Shown here: positions 41,301-44,731 of the stretch, one piece after another | Numbering within the stretch: position 1 is the first letter of the stretch | Layout: the number at the start of each line of letters is the position of its first letter | Assembly: GCA_012934845.2 (NCBI GenBank) | Contig: WNNJ02000256.1 | Location: forward strand, 114,519 to 178,518 | Length of the DNA: 64,000 bases | Source: Pomphorhynchus laevis | Lineage: Eukaryota; Acanthocephala; Palaeacanthocephala; Echinorhynchida; Pomphorhynchidae | Direction of reading: 5' to 3' | The notes under the pieces: generated by a model | Databases searched by the model: none | Told to the model about the DNA's origin: nothing | What the model saw: the letters and a program-made list of their open reading frames with translations, nothing else | Position numbers and translations under genes: made by a program

Positions 41301-42219
41301 GTTTATGGATGAATACAAAAGATCGAGATTTGTTGATTTGACAACCGTTTAAAAATTCAGTCGATACCGTTATAATCAACTTACTCGAATAACAAACGGA
41401 GGAACATATTTGTATGGAAGTAATTCCATACAGATCACTTAAATAGGGGAATAGTCTCCACCGTTTGTTTCGAAATTCAAATTGAAATCCATATCTATGA
41501 AATCCTGTAAATTCTATTCTAGTAAAGCAATGAAGTTGTGAATCAAGCAGAATACCAATGTATCCGAATTCATCAGATGAGTGCAATTGAAGGTGAACAG
41601 TAGATGGAGGAATTGAGCAGCAAGAGTTTAATTGAACATTTATTGATTGTAGTGAGTTCTCTGTACCCATTAATACCTGGAATCTTATAAATGAATTAAA
41701 GTTTTGTAGAAGACGCAAGTTTCCGTTTGATGGGTGAACAGCAACTATATTCGATGGTAAAGATCTATTTAGTTCAAAAAATATATGGGAAAGGTTCCGG
41801 CTCAAATTGGTAAGTGCCAGTGACCAGTCATGATCACATGTGCTAATATTAATCTCACGTGGGATATTTAGCTGTTGAAACGGCAGAATATGAATCCTGC
41901 GTAAAGGAACTTGACTGTTATTGAAAAATAGCGTTGGATATAGTGTTGGCCGTTGGATATCGGTCGTGAGTGATTTAAATTCGGGAAGACATTTAGATGG
42001 GCCAAATTGTAAACATCTTATCTTACAATAAACATTGTCTATCTGAAACACATTCTTTCTTGAGCATGTACAATTATCTATGACGCACAGATCCGGAGAA
42101 ATATGTCTAATAAGATTCGTGCTATCGACGCTTAATTTACAGATTTGTAAGTCGTCGTTGATATTTTCTTTAGTTGTATCTAGTTGAGCAGTCAATATGA
42201 TTATTATAACGATAAGCAT
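2121..42219 (-). CDS. Giant divergent cadherin-like cell-surface gene (17 exons read, 3' end not resolved)
   Basis: Seventeen exons on the minus strand read as one gene of about 2,220 codons. It starts with a hydrophobic signal peptide at 42219 and continues through many cadherin (EC) like repeats: NG or TG turns followed by hydrophobic strands, DPDGG (exon 12), LDKETLDYY (exon 15) and the classic linker VTDVNDNP (exon 16). Each exon has GT-AG borders, and intron phases agree at every join except exon 8 to 9. Most repeats lack canonical calcium motifs, so this is a divergent cadherin; a Fat-like or nematode-type cadherin are possibilities I cannot separate. The protein should be secreted or membrane-bound, with many N-x-S/T sites. 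Transmembrane and cytoplasmic parts were not found and may lie below position 1100 or outside the window. Introns are either 44-65 nt or up to 8.9 kb and hold transposons and another gene. Confidence 0.8.
3689..3779 (-). CDS. Cadherin-like gene, exon 16 (VNDNP linker)
   Basis: A 91-nt exon too short to stand out alone. It encodes LNIFVTDVNDNPIKLIRPLY. The DVNDNP string is the canonical cadherin inter-repeat calcium linker and the single best family mark in the gene. The acceptor AATTTTTAG at 3780 follows a 50-nt intron, and the donor ATTG|GTATGT lies at 3688, phase 1. Confidence 0.85.
3830..4070 (-). CDS. Cadherin-like gene, exon 15
   Basis: The acceptor TATTTTTTAG lies at 4071 and the donor ACT|GTACGA at 3829. 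This 241-nt exon carries nearly a whole EC repeat: GDGIFRVHPNGTVELLQ followed by LDKETLDYYRVSYSA, which matches the cadherin LDxE-x-YxL signature, then NATVRFSF. Phase 2 at the start and phase 0 at the end fit both neighbours. Confidence 0.8.
4118..4329 (-). CDS. Cadherin-like gene, exon 14
   Basis: This exon of 212 nt follows acceptor TTATTTAAG at 4330 and ends at donor GA|GTATTG at 4117 in phase 2. The frame starts VYLNGFVPVVTDFFQ and includes cysteines and EC-like strands. A 47-nt intron separates it from exon 15. Confidence 0.65.
4376..4557 (-). CDS. Cadherin-like gene, exon 13
   Basis: The acceptor CTTTATAG at 4558 and donor AAG|GTAGCT at 4375 bound 182 nt. It encodes LITLKDSNICSLPKLLKFNV followed by RAIGNSGRNA, the second half of the EC repeat begun in exon 12. 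It ends in phase 0 before a 46-nt intron. Confidence 0.7.
4860..5545. repeat. Tandem repeat, unit about 129-137 bp, four to five copies
   Basis: Within the intron between cadherin exons 12 and 13, the phrase TATATCAGCATCAGTTATTT recurs near 4972, 5109, 5238 and 5373. Each copy is followed by ATTTTATTTT runs and then TGTGTGCGTTGCCTMAT and TGTATGATTTAAAT. A diverged fifth copy is near 5515. This is an intronic satellite-like array; no coding potential was seen. Confidence 0.85.
5546..6412. other. Intronic AT-rich sequence
   Basis: The rest of the intron between exons 12 and 13 shows no gene. A short inverted repeat near 6310-6330 (AACCTGATAACC-like arms) is the only visible structure. Confidence 0.4.
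6436..7023 (-). CDS. Cadherin-like gene, exon 12
   Basis: The acceptor TTTTCTTAG at 7024 and donor TCAG|GTAAGC at 6435 are strong. The exon is 588 nt, phase 1 to phase 1. Near its end it has the clearest EC start in the gene: SNPIFVHSSPVVCY, then EAVDPDGGFVTYKVEG and LNLNKWSG. The DPDGG motif is a usual cadherin calcium-site element. Joining to exon 13 completes WSGLITLKD. Confidence 0.8.
7072..7243 (-). CDS. Cadherin-like gene, exon 11
   Basis: The acceptor TGTATTTAG at 7244 and donor AATG|GTAATT at 7071 bound 172 nt, phase 0 to phase 1. The frame begins PYSLPYDNILFKWSATVV, consistent with the first strands after a linker, and ends NSSNIN. It is separated from exon 12 by a 48-nt intron. Its correct frame contains no stop, although only a plus-strand shadow frame is long here. 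Confidence 0.65.
8640..8775. other. Possible small exon, strand ambiguous
   Basis: On the plus strand a well-formed acceptor (TTTTTCGCCTTAG, ending at 8672) and donor (ACG|GTAAGT near 8752) bound about 80 nt encoding NSNDDNVSNEEVSKRMIAG. On the minus strand the same stretch reads FKLTVNEQDTAGNHSLANLF, which resembles the last two strands of an EC repeat and would suit the cadherin gene, but a stop follows without a GT donor. Both readings are plausible, so no gene is assigned. Confidence 0.3.
8865..9265. repeat. Diverged direct duplication, about 286 bp apart
   Basis: The sequence around 8869-8975 (ATACCGATACAAATAATATA, then TGGCTTTAAGCGTCAAAATT) recurs at 9155-9262 with substitutions. The intervening AT-rich part (8973-9150) is also found again at about 11902-12087, ending in AAATTATGAGCGATAATTAT. 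These look like old duplicated non-coding repeats. Confidence 0.7.
9266..10380. other. Intronic stretch with unassigned open frames near 9.6-9.85 kb
   Basis: Open frames exist on both strands (plus 9587-9778, minus 9605-9856). The plus frame reads AVVEVTYMWGNITGDYQ and looks somewhat protein-like, but no family is recognised, and no splice sites give it a context. It may be the decayed remains of a coding sequence. Confidence 0.25.
10390..10502 (-). CDS. Cadherin-like gene, exon 10
   Basis: An exon of 113 nt with acceptor CCACTTAG at 10503 and strong donor GAT|GTAAGT at 10389. It encodes YKRTFTLGFAIFNGSRQVD followed by AFILIAVVD, the final two strands and linker start of an EC repeat. It ends in phase 0, matching exon 11. 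Confidence 0.65.
10551..10748 (-). CDS. Cadherin-like gene, exon 9
   Basis: The acceptor AATTATTTAG at 10749 and donor GATG|GTCAGT at 10550 are both phase 1. The reading frame runs from SMFGSSVCITSRH to YQVDVLCD and joins exon 10 through a 48-nt intron to give CDGYILIYND, an EC-like turn. Because exon 8 ends in phase 0, the upstream partner of this exon has not been found. Confidence 0.65.
10800..12180. other. Intronic AT-rich sequence, part of the exon 8 to 9 gap
   Basis: No clear exon was recognised here, although reading phases predict at least one missed cadherin exon between 10749 and 14459. The 11902-12087 part is a copy of the repeat at 8973-9150. Confidence 0.45.
12180..12640. repeat. 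AT-rich minisatellite (ATAATCTATAWATGCTA type)
   Basis: Short units such as TATAATCTATATATGCTA and ACAATCTATAAATGCTA alternate over about 460 bp. The array is imperfect and strongly AT-rich. No promoter or gene is evident. Confidence 0.85.
14015..14230. repeat. Minisatellite of AACATATAGTTATAT units
   Basis: Units of AACATATAGTTATTAACAT or ATAACATATAGTTAGACGTA repeat about ten times, just downstream (on the gene's strand) of exon 8. It lies in the intron. Confidence 0.85.
14460..15238 (-). CDS. Cadherin-like gene, exon 8
   Basis: This 779-nt exon has acceptor CTGTTTAG at 15239 and donor ACA|GTAAGA at 14459. It starts in phase 1, joining exon 7 to give STSI KSLHFTTDC, and ends in phase 0. 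The translation is about 260 residues, cysteine-containing, with EC-like strands such as FKLYFNGVLVLKKG and ILRIVIHFEEH. Its phase 0 end does not fit exon 9, so an exon is probably missing in the 3.7 kb that follow. Confidence 0.7.
15240..16345. other. Intronic AT-rich sequence between cadherin exons 7 and 8
   Basis: No exon or mobile element was recognised in this part of the intron. Confidence 0.4.
16345..16640 (-). mobile_element. Solo tail(s) of the Penelope-like family, minus orientation
   Basis: The stretch contains the conserved tail words of the PLE family in reverse: GAGGAACTGCTATGCTATCA, CAACATAGCAGCGGGGTCAA and TACATGCTACTGACGTATTT, then AATAAGGATATGAGGTCATC from an adjoining second tail. 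There is no RT portion, so these are heavily 5'-truncated or solo copies. Confidence 0.75.
17171..17205. other. Perfect 12-bp hairpin
   Basis: The arms AATAGCCAGGTG and CACCTGGCTATT flank an 11-nt loop. It lies downstream of the LINE fragment at 17.36 kb in that element's orientation and could be part of its 3' region. No following T-run suggests a bacterial-style terminator. Confidence 0.6.
17340..18020 (-). mobile_element. Fragment of an endonuclease-type LINE (C-terminal endonuclease domain)
   Basis: Two minus-strand frames (17728-18015 and 17365-17697) match the C-terminal third of the element at 33.97-37.14 kb. Shared features are THTLSC, RQNAIRDLL (compare RHNEVRDVL), ARLDLACTGLFG and FDVSIFN, then YHENRKRAKYVERV and SSGGTG. 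This is the zinc-knuckle plus PD-(D/E)xK-like part of the protein. The copy is diverged from the larger one, frameshifted once between the two frames, and lacks the RT domain. It lies in the intron between cadherin exons 7 and 8. Confidence 0.75.
18122..18334 (-). CDS. Cadherin-like gene, exon 7
   Basis: The acceptor CAAATTAG at 18335 and the strong donor A|GTAAGT at 18121 bound 213 nt, phase 1 on both sides. It begins GILSLVSTIDGRR, completing the EC turn from exon 6, and ends SNINSTS. The 2.9 kb intron that follows contains a fragment of an endonuclease-type LINE and PLE tails. Confidence 0.7.
18381..18567 (-). CDS. Cadherin-like gene, exon 6
   Basis: The acceptor ACGTTTCAG at 18568 follows a pyrimidine tract; the donor ACAG|GTTTCT lies at 18380. 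It encodes IDVSVADVHVDARI, which fits the end of one EC repeat and the linker, then the start of the next repeat ending FKLSTNT. The following intron is only 46 nt. Removing it turns two short overlapping frames into one continuous EC repeat (NTGG ILSLVSTIDG). Confidence 0.7.
18633..18766 (-). CDS. Cadherin-like gene, exon 5
   Basis: A short exon of 134 nt. The acceptor TTTACAG at 18767 and donor CGG|GTAATG at 18632 are good. It encodes GDGVSHFFINSTTGQVYL and then a cysteine pair region (FCRICDALFC). Phase 1 at its start and phase 0 at its end fit both neighbours. The following intron is 65 nt. Confidence 0.7.
18958..19177 (-). CDS. Cadherin-like gene, exon 4
   Basis: The acceptor AATTTAG at 19178 and donor ACAG|GTAAAA at 18957 give a phase 0 start and phase 1 end (220 nt). 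The translation runs from VIVTVLPKK to MYRPTFSIT and joins in frame to exon 5 to make ITGDGVSHFFINSTTGQV, a textbook EC strand, turn and strand. The gap to exon 5 is 191 nt. Confidence 0.7.
19484..19985 (+). mobile_element. Two PLE tails in tandem, plus orientation
   Basis: The first tail (about 19484-19760) holds GGGTCGAAACCTAATAGCTT, TTCCTCCTAATGACCTCTAA and TTATTAGTCAATTCATAA. The second (about 19790-19985) holds GACCGCTAGTCCTTATTTTG and GTCAATTCAGAAAAATTGAC and ends near ACTCAGTTAGTTGATC, the usual family end. No coding part is attached. Confidence 0.7.
20480..21045. repeat. Diverged duplication of a non-coding segment
   Basis: The words AATCGAAATGAGTCTCG and GAAAATGCCTACAAATAATA with TGTAGGCGAAATATTG in 20486-20705 recur as AATCGAAATGAGACTCGCCG, GAAAATGCCTACAAGCATTG and TGTAGGTGAAATATTGG in 20896-20985. 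The function is unknown. It lies 0.8 kb upstream of the MBOAT gene. Confidence 0.6.
21780..22958 (+). CDS. MBOAT acyltransferase, ACAT/DGAT1 type, intronless
   Basis: An intact 392-residue polytopic membrane protein of the sterol/diacylglycerol O-acyltransferase branch of MBOAT enzymes, which esterify an alcohol lipid with acyl-CoA in the ER. The family mark FYKDWYN is at residues 277-283 (DGAT1 and ACAT have FYxDWW/YN). It is followed by YWHRWNQPVHQF around 290-301 and the catalytic histidine in SAIAHEYV at residue 332. Hydrophobic segments cover most of the protein. At 392 residues it is shorter than usual DGAT1/ACAT (about 490-550), mainly at the soluble N-terminus. ATG 21780 is the first methionine in the frame; MKMPHS leaves a choice of two close starts. 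AATAAA at 22974-22979 is a likely poly(A) signal. It is nested in antisense in an 8.7 kb cadherin intron. The substrate cannot be told from sequence. Confidence 0.85.
   Translation: MKMPHSICKDADSIKFLTIALFVSYSLASILTGIVDIACLAESKPLYASLLKPNVLKWEVVSMLIFAHSIIAATILIDQQLTRTGYIKSNKQVWLLIPEALIVTMIILTGIIGIGKQDYLTQCVSLVASILFSFKFVSFFIHQQMLRSRRYTELLEGNILKIFRSVREPWISYKLTECRTMNIQLMLKSMVMVIMFPNLILTILNCWTMSIIKYQQSTLQSSNVYNNQYIASILQYMTIQLKTTHSFFYIVLLGFLVLFEGICGCFGELSGSKNLRFYKDWYNAKSVQEYWHRWNQPVHQFLLIDLYKPLLRKHFTNDAAATIVFIVSAIAHEYVLIMLFGLKSVLFTLSFIMQPFLIKYKEFFRLHSDALAHLFFQGGFMLAVPVLYTSYS
22974..22979 (+). promoter_or_regulatory. Likely polyadenylation signal of the MBOAT gene
   Basis: AATAAA begins 16 nt after the TAA stop codon of the MBOAT gene. 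In AT-rich DNA this word is common, but the placement is right. Confidence 0.5.
23100..24290. other. Non-coding stretch with a diverged repeat pair and a GC-richer island
   Basis: TAATAAATTTTAATCGTTAT with TTATCAATCATTATTTAAAC near 23115 recurs near 24230, and GGTCATTGTTCCCATTATAA near 23218 recurs as GGTCATCGTCCTCATTACAA near 24178. Around 23370-23530 a GC-richer island of unknown origin occurs. The plus frame at 23839-24216 begins with a low-complexity isoleucine run and has no recognised family, so I do not call it a gene. Confidence 0.4.
24290..25540. other. AT-rich intron sequence with part of a PLE tail near 24.96-25.18 kb
   Basis: TATTTAATATAATTATAAAA through AAAATAAAAGTCAGTTTTAT (about 24956-25130) matches the far end of the PLE tail in minus orientation. 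No gene was recognised in the rest. Confidence 0.5.
25540..26095 (-). mobile_element. 5'-truncated Penelope-like element (RT end plus 3' tail)
   Basis: The minus frame 25819-26076 gives the end of the PLE reverse transcriptase (HEHSCIPYNIKYYTLNNEI, then IGFLQNHLNDLID and KYINQHNNIKNKF). It is followed in the same orientation by the family's conserved tail, with GGCCGAAACCTGATAGCATA and CTCCTGATGACC. It is a broken 5'-truncated copy. The RT frame runs straight into the tail without an endonuclease domain. It looks fairly young, because the tail is very close to the copy at 58.9 kb. Confidence 0.85.
26095..27290. repeat. AT-rich intron with a 0.3-kb-spaced direct duplication
   Basis: The segment at about 26843-26990 (GTTTAAGTTATTAATATATT, then TATATTTTGGGAATGTGATT) recurs at about 27144-27280 with small changes, ending in both cases with TTTTAAAATACACTTATTA. 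No gene was recognised. Confidence 0.7.
27873..28210 (-). CDS. Cadherin-like gene, exon 3
   Basis: The acceptor CTTCAG at 28211 and donor CAG|GTATTT at 27872 give a phase 1 start and a phase 0 end. The reading frame is cysteine-rich in its first half (ICK, LCHSEMICPVR, ICQC). It then holds the EC-like string SLFVIRSQKDGIIAVNKS, a strand with a DG turn. Joining to exon 4 gives GRLYKMQ followed by VIVTVLP, a continuous hydrophobic strand, which supports the 8.7 kb intron between them. Confidence 0.65.
28211..29770. other. AT-rich intron between cadherin exons 2 and 3
   Basis: No exon or mobile element was recognised. There are long runs of alternating TATATAATATA type around 28540-28660 and 29080-29240. 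Confidence 0.45.
29771..30035. repeat. Minisatellite of AAATTTGGATAAATAAACAA type units
   Basis: Units near 22-25 bp built from CAAATTTGGATAAATAAAC and AAGCAAATTCGATAAAAT repeat about ten times. A longer block with TATATTTGTTGACGTAATG occurs twice, about 92 bp apart. Repeated Phe/Tyr/Cys-rich minus frames here are artefacts of this array. Confidence 0.85.
30588..30890 (-). CDS. Cadherin-like gene, exon 2
   Basis: The acceptor is a pyrimidine-rich tract ending TTAAG at 30891 and the donor is CAG|GTTAGT at 30587. Both ends are phase 1. Joining to exon 1 restores NG followed by HLWLLRMLNEST, the usual turn and strand of an EC repeat. The exon ends at SPDHFRISTRS, another EC strand before a turn. 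The intron separating it from exon 1 is 8.9 kb and contains the Penelope-like element, a nested LINE and a CR1-like LINE. No functional motif besides the cadherin-like fold is visible. Confidence 0.65.
30900..31680. other. AT-rich intron sequence
   Basis: No exon, repeat family or RNA gene was recognised between cadherin exon 2 and the CR1-like LINE. Confidence 0.45.
31685..33035 (-). mobile_element. CR1/L2-like LINE, 5'-truncated, copy 1
   Basis: Minus frames give a Jockey-superfamily reverse transcriptase in pieces. They are GISSAFDTADHAVLLSRLRY and WFASYLSDRSFRV (32600-32920), GVPQGSVLGPLLFSLLLGDL with QYADDILIYTHAPAH (32467-32766), and the thumb and C-terminus to SLAWNQLPLDVRRAPSF with the FKHLLRLHL end (31760-32515). 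At least two frameshifts separate these frames, so it is inactive. The endonuclease and ORF1 are absent (5' truncation near 33.03 kb). The 3' end lies at an A/T run near 31685. GC content is well above its surroundings. It is nearly identical to the copy at 44.7 kb. Confidence 0.9.
33295..39620 (+). mobile_element. Penelope-like element with GIY-YIG region upstream of the RT, split by a LINE
   Basis: A fossil retroelement of the Penelope-like superfamily in plus orientation, inside the large cadherin intron. Its parts in order are a GIY-YIG type endonuclease region (about 33297-33550, TRFRQHI, EDFWIEILNSMYLLGLND), a linker region, a nested LINE in the opposite direction (about 33.97-37.14 kb), RT-associated N-terminal sequence (about 37.45-38.3 kb), the RT (HDFSTLYTNL, GTSIFRQVKGVPMGGNSSP, RYIDDICVFN; about 38.3-39.28 kb), and the family's 3' tail to about 39.62 kb. 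It is broken, with several interruptions, and its 5' end is missing. Endonuclease-before-RT order recalls the Naiad/Hydra/Chlamys group rather than canonical Penelope. That the two parts belong to one insertion is an inference from orientation and position. Confidence 0.75.
33970..37140 (-). mobile_element. LINE with zinc-binding N-terminus, RT and C-terminal restriction-like endonuclease
   Basis: Three minus frames cover a single-ORF type LINE of about 3.1 kb. The 36014-37111 frame begins MTKGKPRNSPRCCGCNGQNA, with a CxxC/CxC-rich zinc-binding region. The 35185-35967 frame is the RT: GVRPIGIGEIVRRIVG, LLSVDAKNAFNTANRK, FTQGDPLAMAAFAV, WYADDANFMG. The 33987-35207 frame holds a knuckle (CECGDDICLTHALSCKRG), RHNEVRDVL, PDIVCGGLFGG and FIDVCVFN, which suit a PD-(D/E)xK restriction-like endonuclease. 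Two frameshifts, near 36.0 and 35.2 kb, split what was probably one protein. It resembles RT proteins common in cnidarian and fish genomes; its clade (R2/HERO/CRE side) is not certain. It interrupts the PLE. Confidence 0.8.
39724..39764 (-). other. Start of the 8.9 kb intron after cadherin exon 1
   Basis: The exon 1 frame stays open for 41 nt past the donor ACG|GTGAGA. The donor is chosen because the resulting phase and residues match exon 2 (NG then HLWLLR). Confidence 0.6.
39765..42219 (-). CDS. Cadherin-like gene, exon 1 (signal peptide and several EC-like repeats)
   Basis: This uninterrupted exon has 818 codons. The start MLIVIIIILTAQ gives a hydrophobic signal peptide, followed by a cysteine-rich stretch (CTCSRK, CKIRC) and several EC-like repeats. 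Examples of strand-turn patterns are VHPSNGNLRLL and MDPNLGHLRITRI. The last repeat begins near FVEVDVPLNNEYPF and is cut by the intron just after LLNRRN. The donor reads ACG|GTGAGA at 39764, leaving phase 1, so the split glycine codon is completed by exon 2. Open reading frame beyond the donor adds only about 13 intronic codons. No TATA box or promoter was identified upstream in the AT-rich sequence. Confidence 0.8.
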
Positions 42220-42915
42220 TAGTAGTAATGCGTTCTAAATCGATTAAATTGGAATTTCATAGATTCGTGGAGAACAACGTAACTCCCAGACATATCTACA
42301 ATTAACATCTAAAAAGTTCAAAAATAAATATTTACTGTATTATAATTATATATTATTATATTATATATATTGTAATATTATTCGATGTGCTCTTATATTG
42401 TTCAGAGCGTTTAAATATCGAGAGATACATTCTATGTGCTCTTATATTGTGCACTACATTTTAAACATTTTCTCTAGATTTTTGAACTCTCTATACAAAA
42501 TGGATCTTTACATTATAAGGAATGTACAGTAGCGATGCAATTCCTTCAAGCCACATGGCGCTTTATTACATTATAATATTTCAGTTATTGTCGCAAATGT
42601 GATTAAAATTCCAGCTATAATATTTTCAATTTCACAAATTGAAACAATCCCTAAAAGTAAATTAGCTATTTGAAATAGCAAAACTAGTTTGCCTAAATAA
42701 ATTTAATGTATCAATTAATATTAATATTATTGTTAATATTATATAAAATATGTAATATATATTATATATAATTATAAAATATAATTTATATACTTATATT
42801 TAATATAATTTATAATTTAAATAGTTTTTCGGCTTGAGTTTCTTTACTTAAAATCTACGTTCACTTAATTTCAAGTTTAAAATAATTCGAAGTTTGAATT
42901 ATCTCTGTGATTTAA
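42220..42915. other. 5' flank of the cadherin gene
   Basis: AT-rich sequence upstream of the start codon at 42219 on the minus strand. The phrase TGTGCTCTTATATTG occurs twice (about 42387 and 42436), a short local duplication. No defined promoter element can be supported. Confidence 0.4.
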
Positions 42916-42920
42916 ATTTG

Positions 42921-43098
42921 GATGACTATTTTATTCCGCGCATTACTTTAATCCTATCTAGAAGCCGACAGCAGTACGCTACATTTCATTATTGGTGGAA
43001 CTCATCAGCTAATACATCATCCGCCAATACTGAAATGTAGTGTATTGCTTTTGGCTTATAGGTAGGATTAAAGCAGCGTGCAGGAAAAAATAGTCATC
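42921..43098. mobile_element. MITE-like foldback element (178 bp)
   Basis: The left arm GATGACTATTTTATTCCGCG, continuing with CTTTAATCCTATCTA and GTACGCTACATTTCA, is mirrored by a right arm ending in AATAGTCATC. The mirror covers about 80 bp on each side with around 85 percent pairing. There is no coding capacity. A diverged piece of the left arm (GATAATTTTATTCTGCATGC) appears at 50759-50790. Confidence 0.8.
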
Positions 43099-43737
43099 AA
43101 AATTTCAATGGTGACAATGGCTGCACAGGTATGTCAACGTAAAATTATCTATATTTCAGCTTATCGACTAAAATTTGCATGTATTTAGATTTTATGGCTA
43201 TTGAATTGATTTGCGTTCTTCTAGCTCAATTTACTAAATTAAAATATAAAATAAACATTTGTCCAATACATATTTTTGGGTGTACTACAGACTTTATTAG
43301 AAGACACGTCAAAATGCTAATGTCGGTATCTTGATACTAAACAAATAAGATCTACCGTAATTACAAATGTCCAGCAATTTCATTTACCATCTTTGCAACA
43401 GCTGCTTTTAATAAAGACAAACTTTTTTAAATAAATCCGTTTCGTCGAAATTGTTGCTCAACAGTGAGACTAATTTTGGACGTTGTGAAACAAACGGCAT
43501 TTATTTCACGTAATTGATATTCCTTGTTTGGTACTCATTTCAGTAAATTATCATCGATAGTAAGAACAACAATAAGCAAATACAATTGATGTTTTAAGAA
43601 TGTAAATAGCTGTGCATCCGCACTCCTGCTCTTGTTATAAAAGTCAAATTATGGTCATTCGCAAATGTGCAGTGTAATACCTTTGACGTATTAAATTGTT
43701 TGGATCAGTTTTAATTGTTTTATTTCGTATTTTTTAA

Positions 43738-44085
43738 TTTAAATTTTTTAGAGCGAAATGGGCTCTGAAATGGGCCCAGCATCTGTCATTAAATGGGAAC
43801 ACCCAAGTACACCTTTGGGGTACTTGACCTATCTCGGGATTAGTCTTCTTCTCTAGACGTCCCCAGAGCAAATACTAAAATGTCTCAAGCTTCACACCTC
43901 GCGATTACCGACCATAGTCCGCCTCGACTGGGATCGTAGGGGATGAGAGACCCTAAATGGTTCAGTCAGAAGGAGGCGCGCTGGTGCGGCCGGAGGGCTT
44001 AAATTCTTCTGGGCCTGAGGCCGTAAGGGTTGAAGAGGAAGACAGATGTAGTCGATAAGAATAAAGAAGTACTTTTCCCCTAACT
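43738..44085 (+). repeat. GC-richer dispersed repeat, copy 1
   Basis: This GC-rich block begins GAAATGGGCTCTGAAATGGG and CCCAGCATCT, includes CTTCTTCTCTAGACGTCCCC and AGCAAATACTAAAATGTC, and continues with ACCATAGTCCGCCTCGACTG. The same order of words in reverse complement makes up 51340-51672. It carries no long frame. It could be a non-autonomous element or a structured RNA-derived repeat. No homology to tRNA or snRNA was recognised. Confidence 0.65.
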
Positions 44086-44214
44086 ATGTTGTGTTGTTTT
44101 TGATTTCTCTAGATAATTATCGTTTGTATTAATAAGATAACCATCATTTATTTAATTCAAAATTTCACTAATTACATTTTCATACTGAGCCGCTAAAAAT
44201 AATAACAGAACGTG

Positions 44215-44470
44215 TCAAAAATGTATATTGCAGCCAAATTCTGCCGTATCAGTCTTGAGTGATATCAACTTAGTAAGCAACCAAGTGAATATATATCTCA
44301 CTGGCCAATCAACTTCTCTATCATGCTTCAAACGCCAAATCCGATCCCATTTAAACAATTTAACTAATTTATCTGTTAGACTTTTTCTGTTTTTTGTTAG
44401 TGGACTTGAAAGCGTGCAGCTGGCACGCATTCGTCACGTTAAAAAATAAATATAAAAATAACAAGATACA
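44215..44470 (+). mobile_element. 3' end of a CR1/L2-like LINE, plus orientation
   Basis: The plus frame ending near 44449 contains FKRQIRSHLNNL, the usual last strand of these LINE proteins. It is followed by AGCGTGCAGCTGGCACGCAT and CACGTTAAAAAATAAAT, which matches the 3' end of the CR1-like copies at 31.7 and 44.7 kb (GCGCTGGCACGCATTTGCC in their own direction). The same 3' end recurs at about 45869-46007. Confidence 0.7.
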
Positions 44471-44479
44471 GACGTCCAA

Positions 44480-44600
44480 GTTCAAATCCGATCAGCATCA
44501 GTGTACGGAGAAAGCAGATAATAAGGGTCGAAACGTGAAATGTAGGTCTGGATCAGCAGCTGATGAGACCCACCCAGACTGATTAGTAGCGTCCTGCTGT
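44480..44600 (+). ncRNA. Candidate hammerhead-like core preceded by a Pol III B-box-like word
   Basis: GGGTC-GAAA (44525-44533) is followed 26 nt later by CTGATGA-GACCC (44560-44571). The two core boxes of a hammerhead ribozyme are in type II order and are closed directly by a perfect 5-bp stem (GGGTC with GACCC). A stem III of ACG with TGT is possible. A good stem I is not evident, so activity is doubtful. About 40 bp upstream, GTTCAAATC fits a tRNA B box, which may mean a SINE-like origin. This is an inference from motif geometry only. Confidence 0.4.
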
Positions 44601-44731
44601 ATCAAAAATAAAATCAATACCTGTGAGGATAATATTGTGCCACAACCAGAAGAATAAAAATAACTTATCACACAAATACGATAAAATTTTAGAACAGGTC
44701 ACAATTGAATGACTTGAGTACGCATGACAAG

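Noticed and set aside
44560-44600. Standard type I hammerhead
   Set aside because: No GAAA follows CTGATGA at a suitable distance; only the type II order fits.
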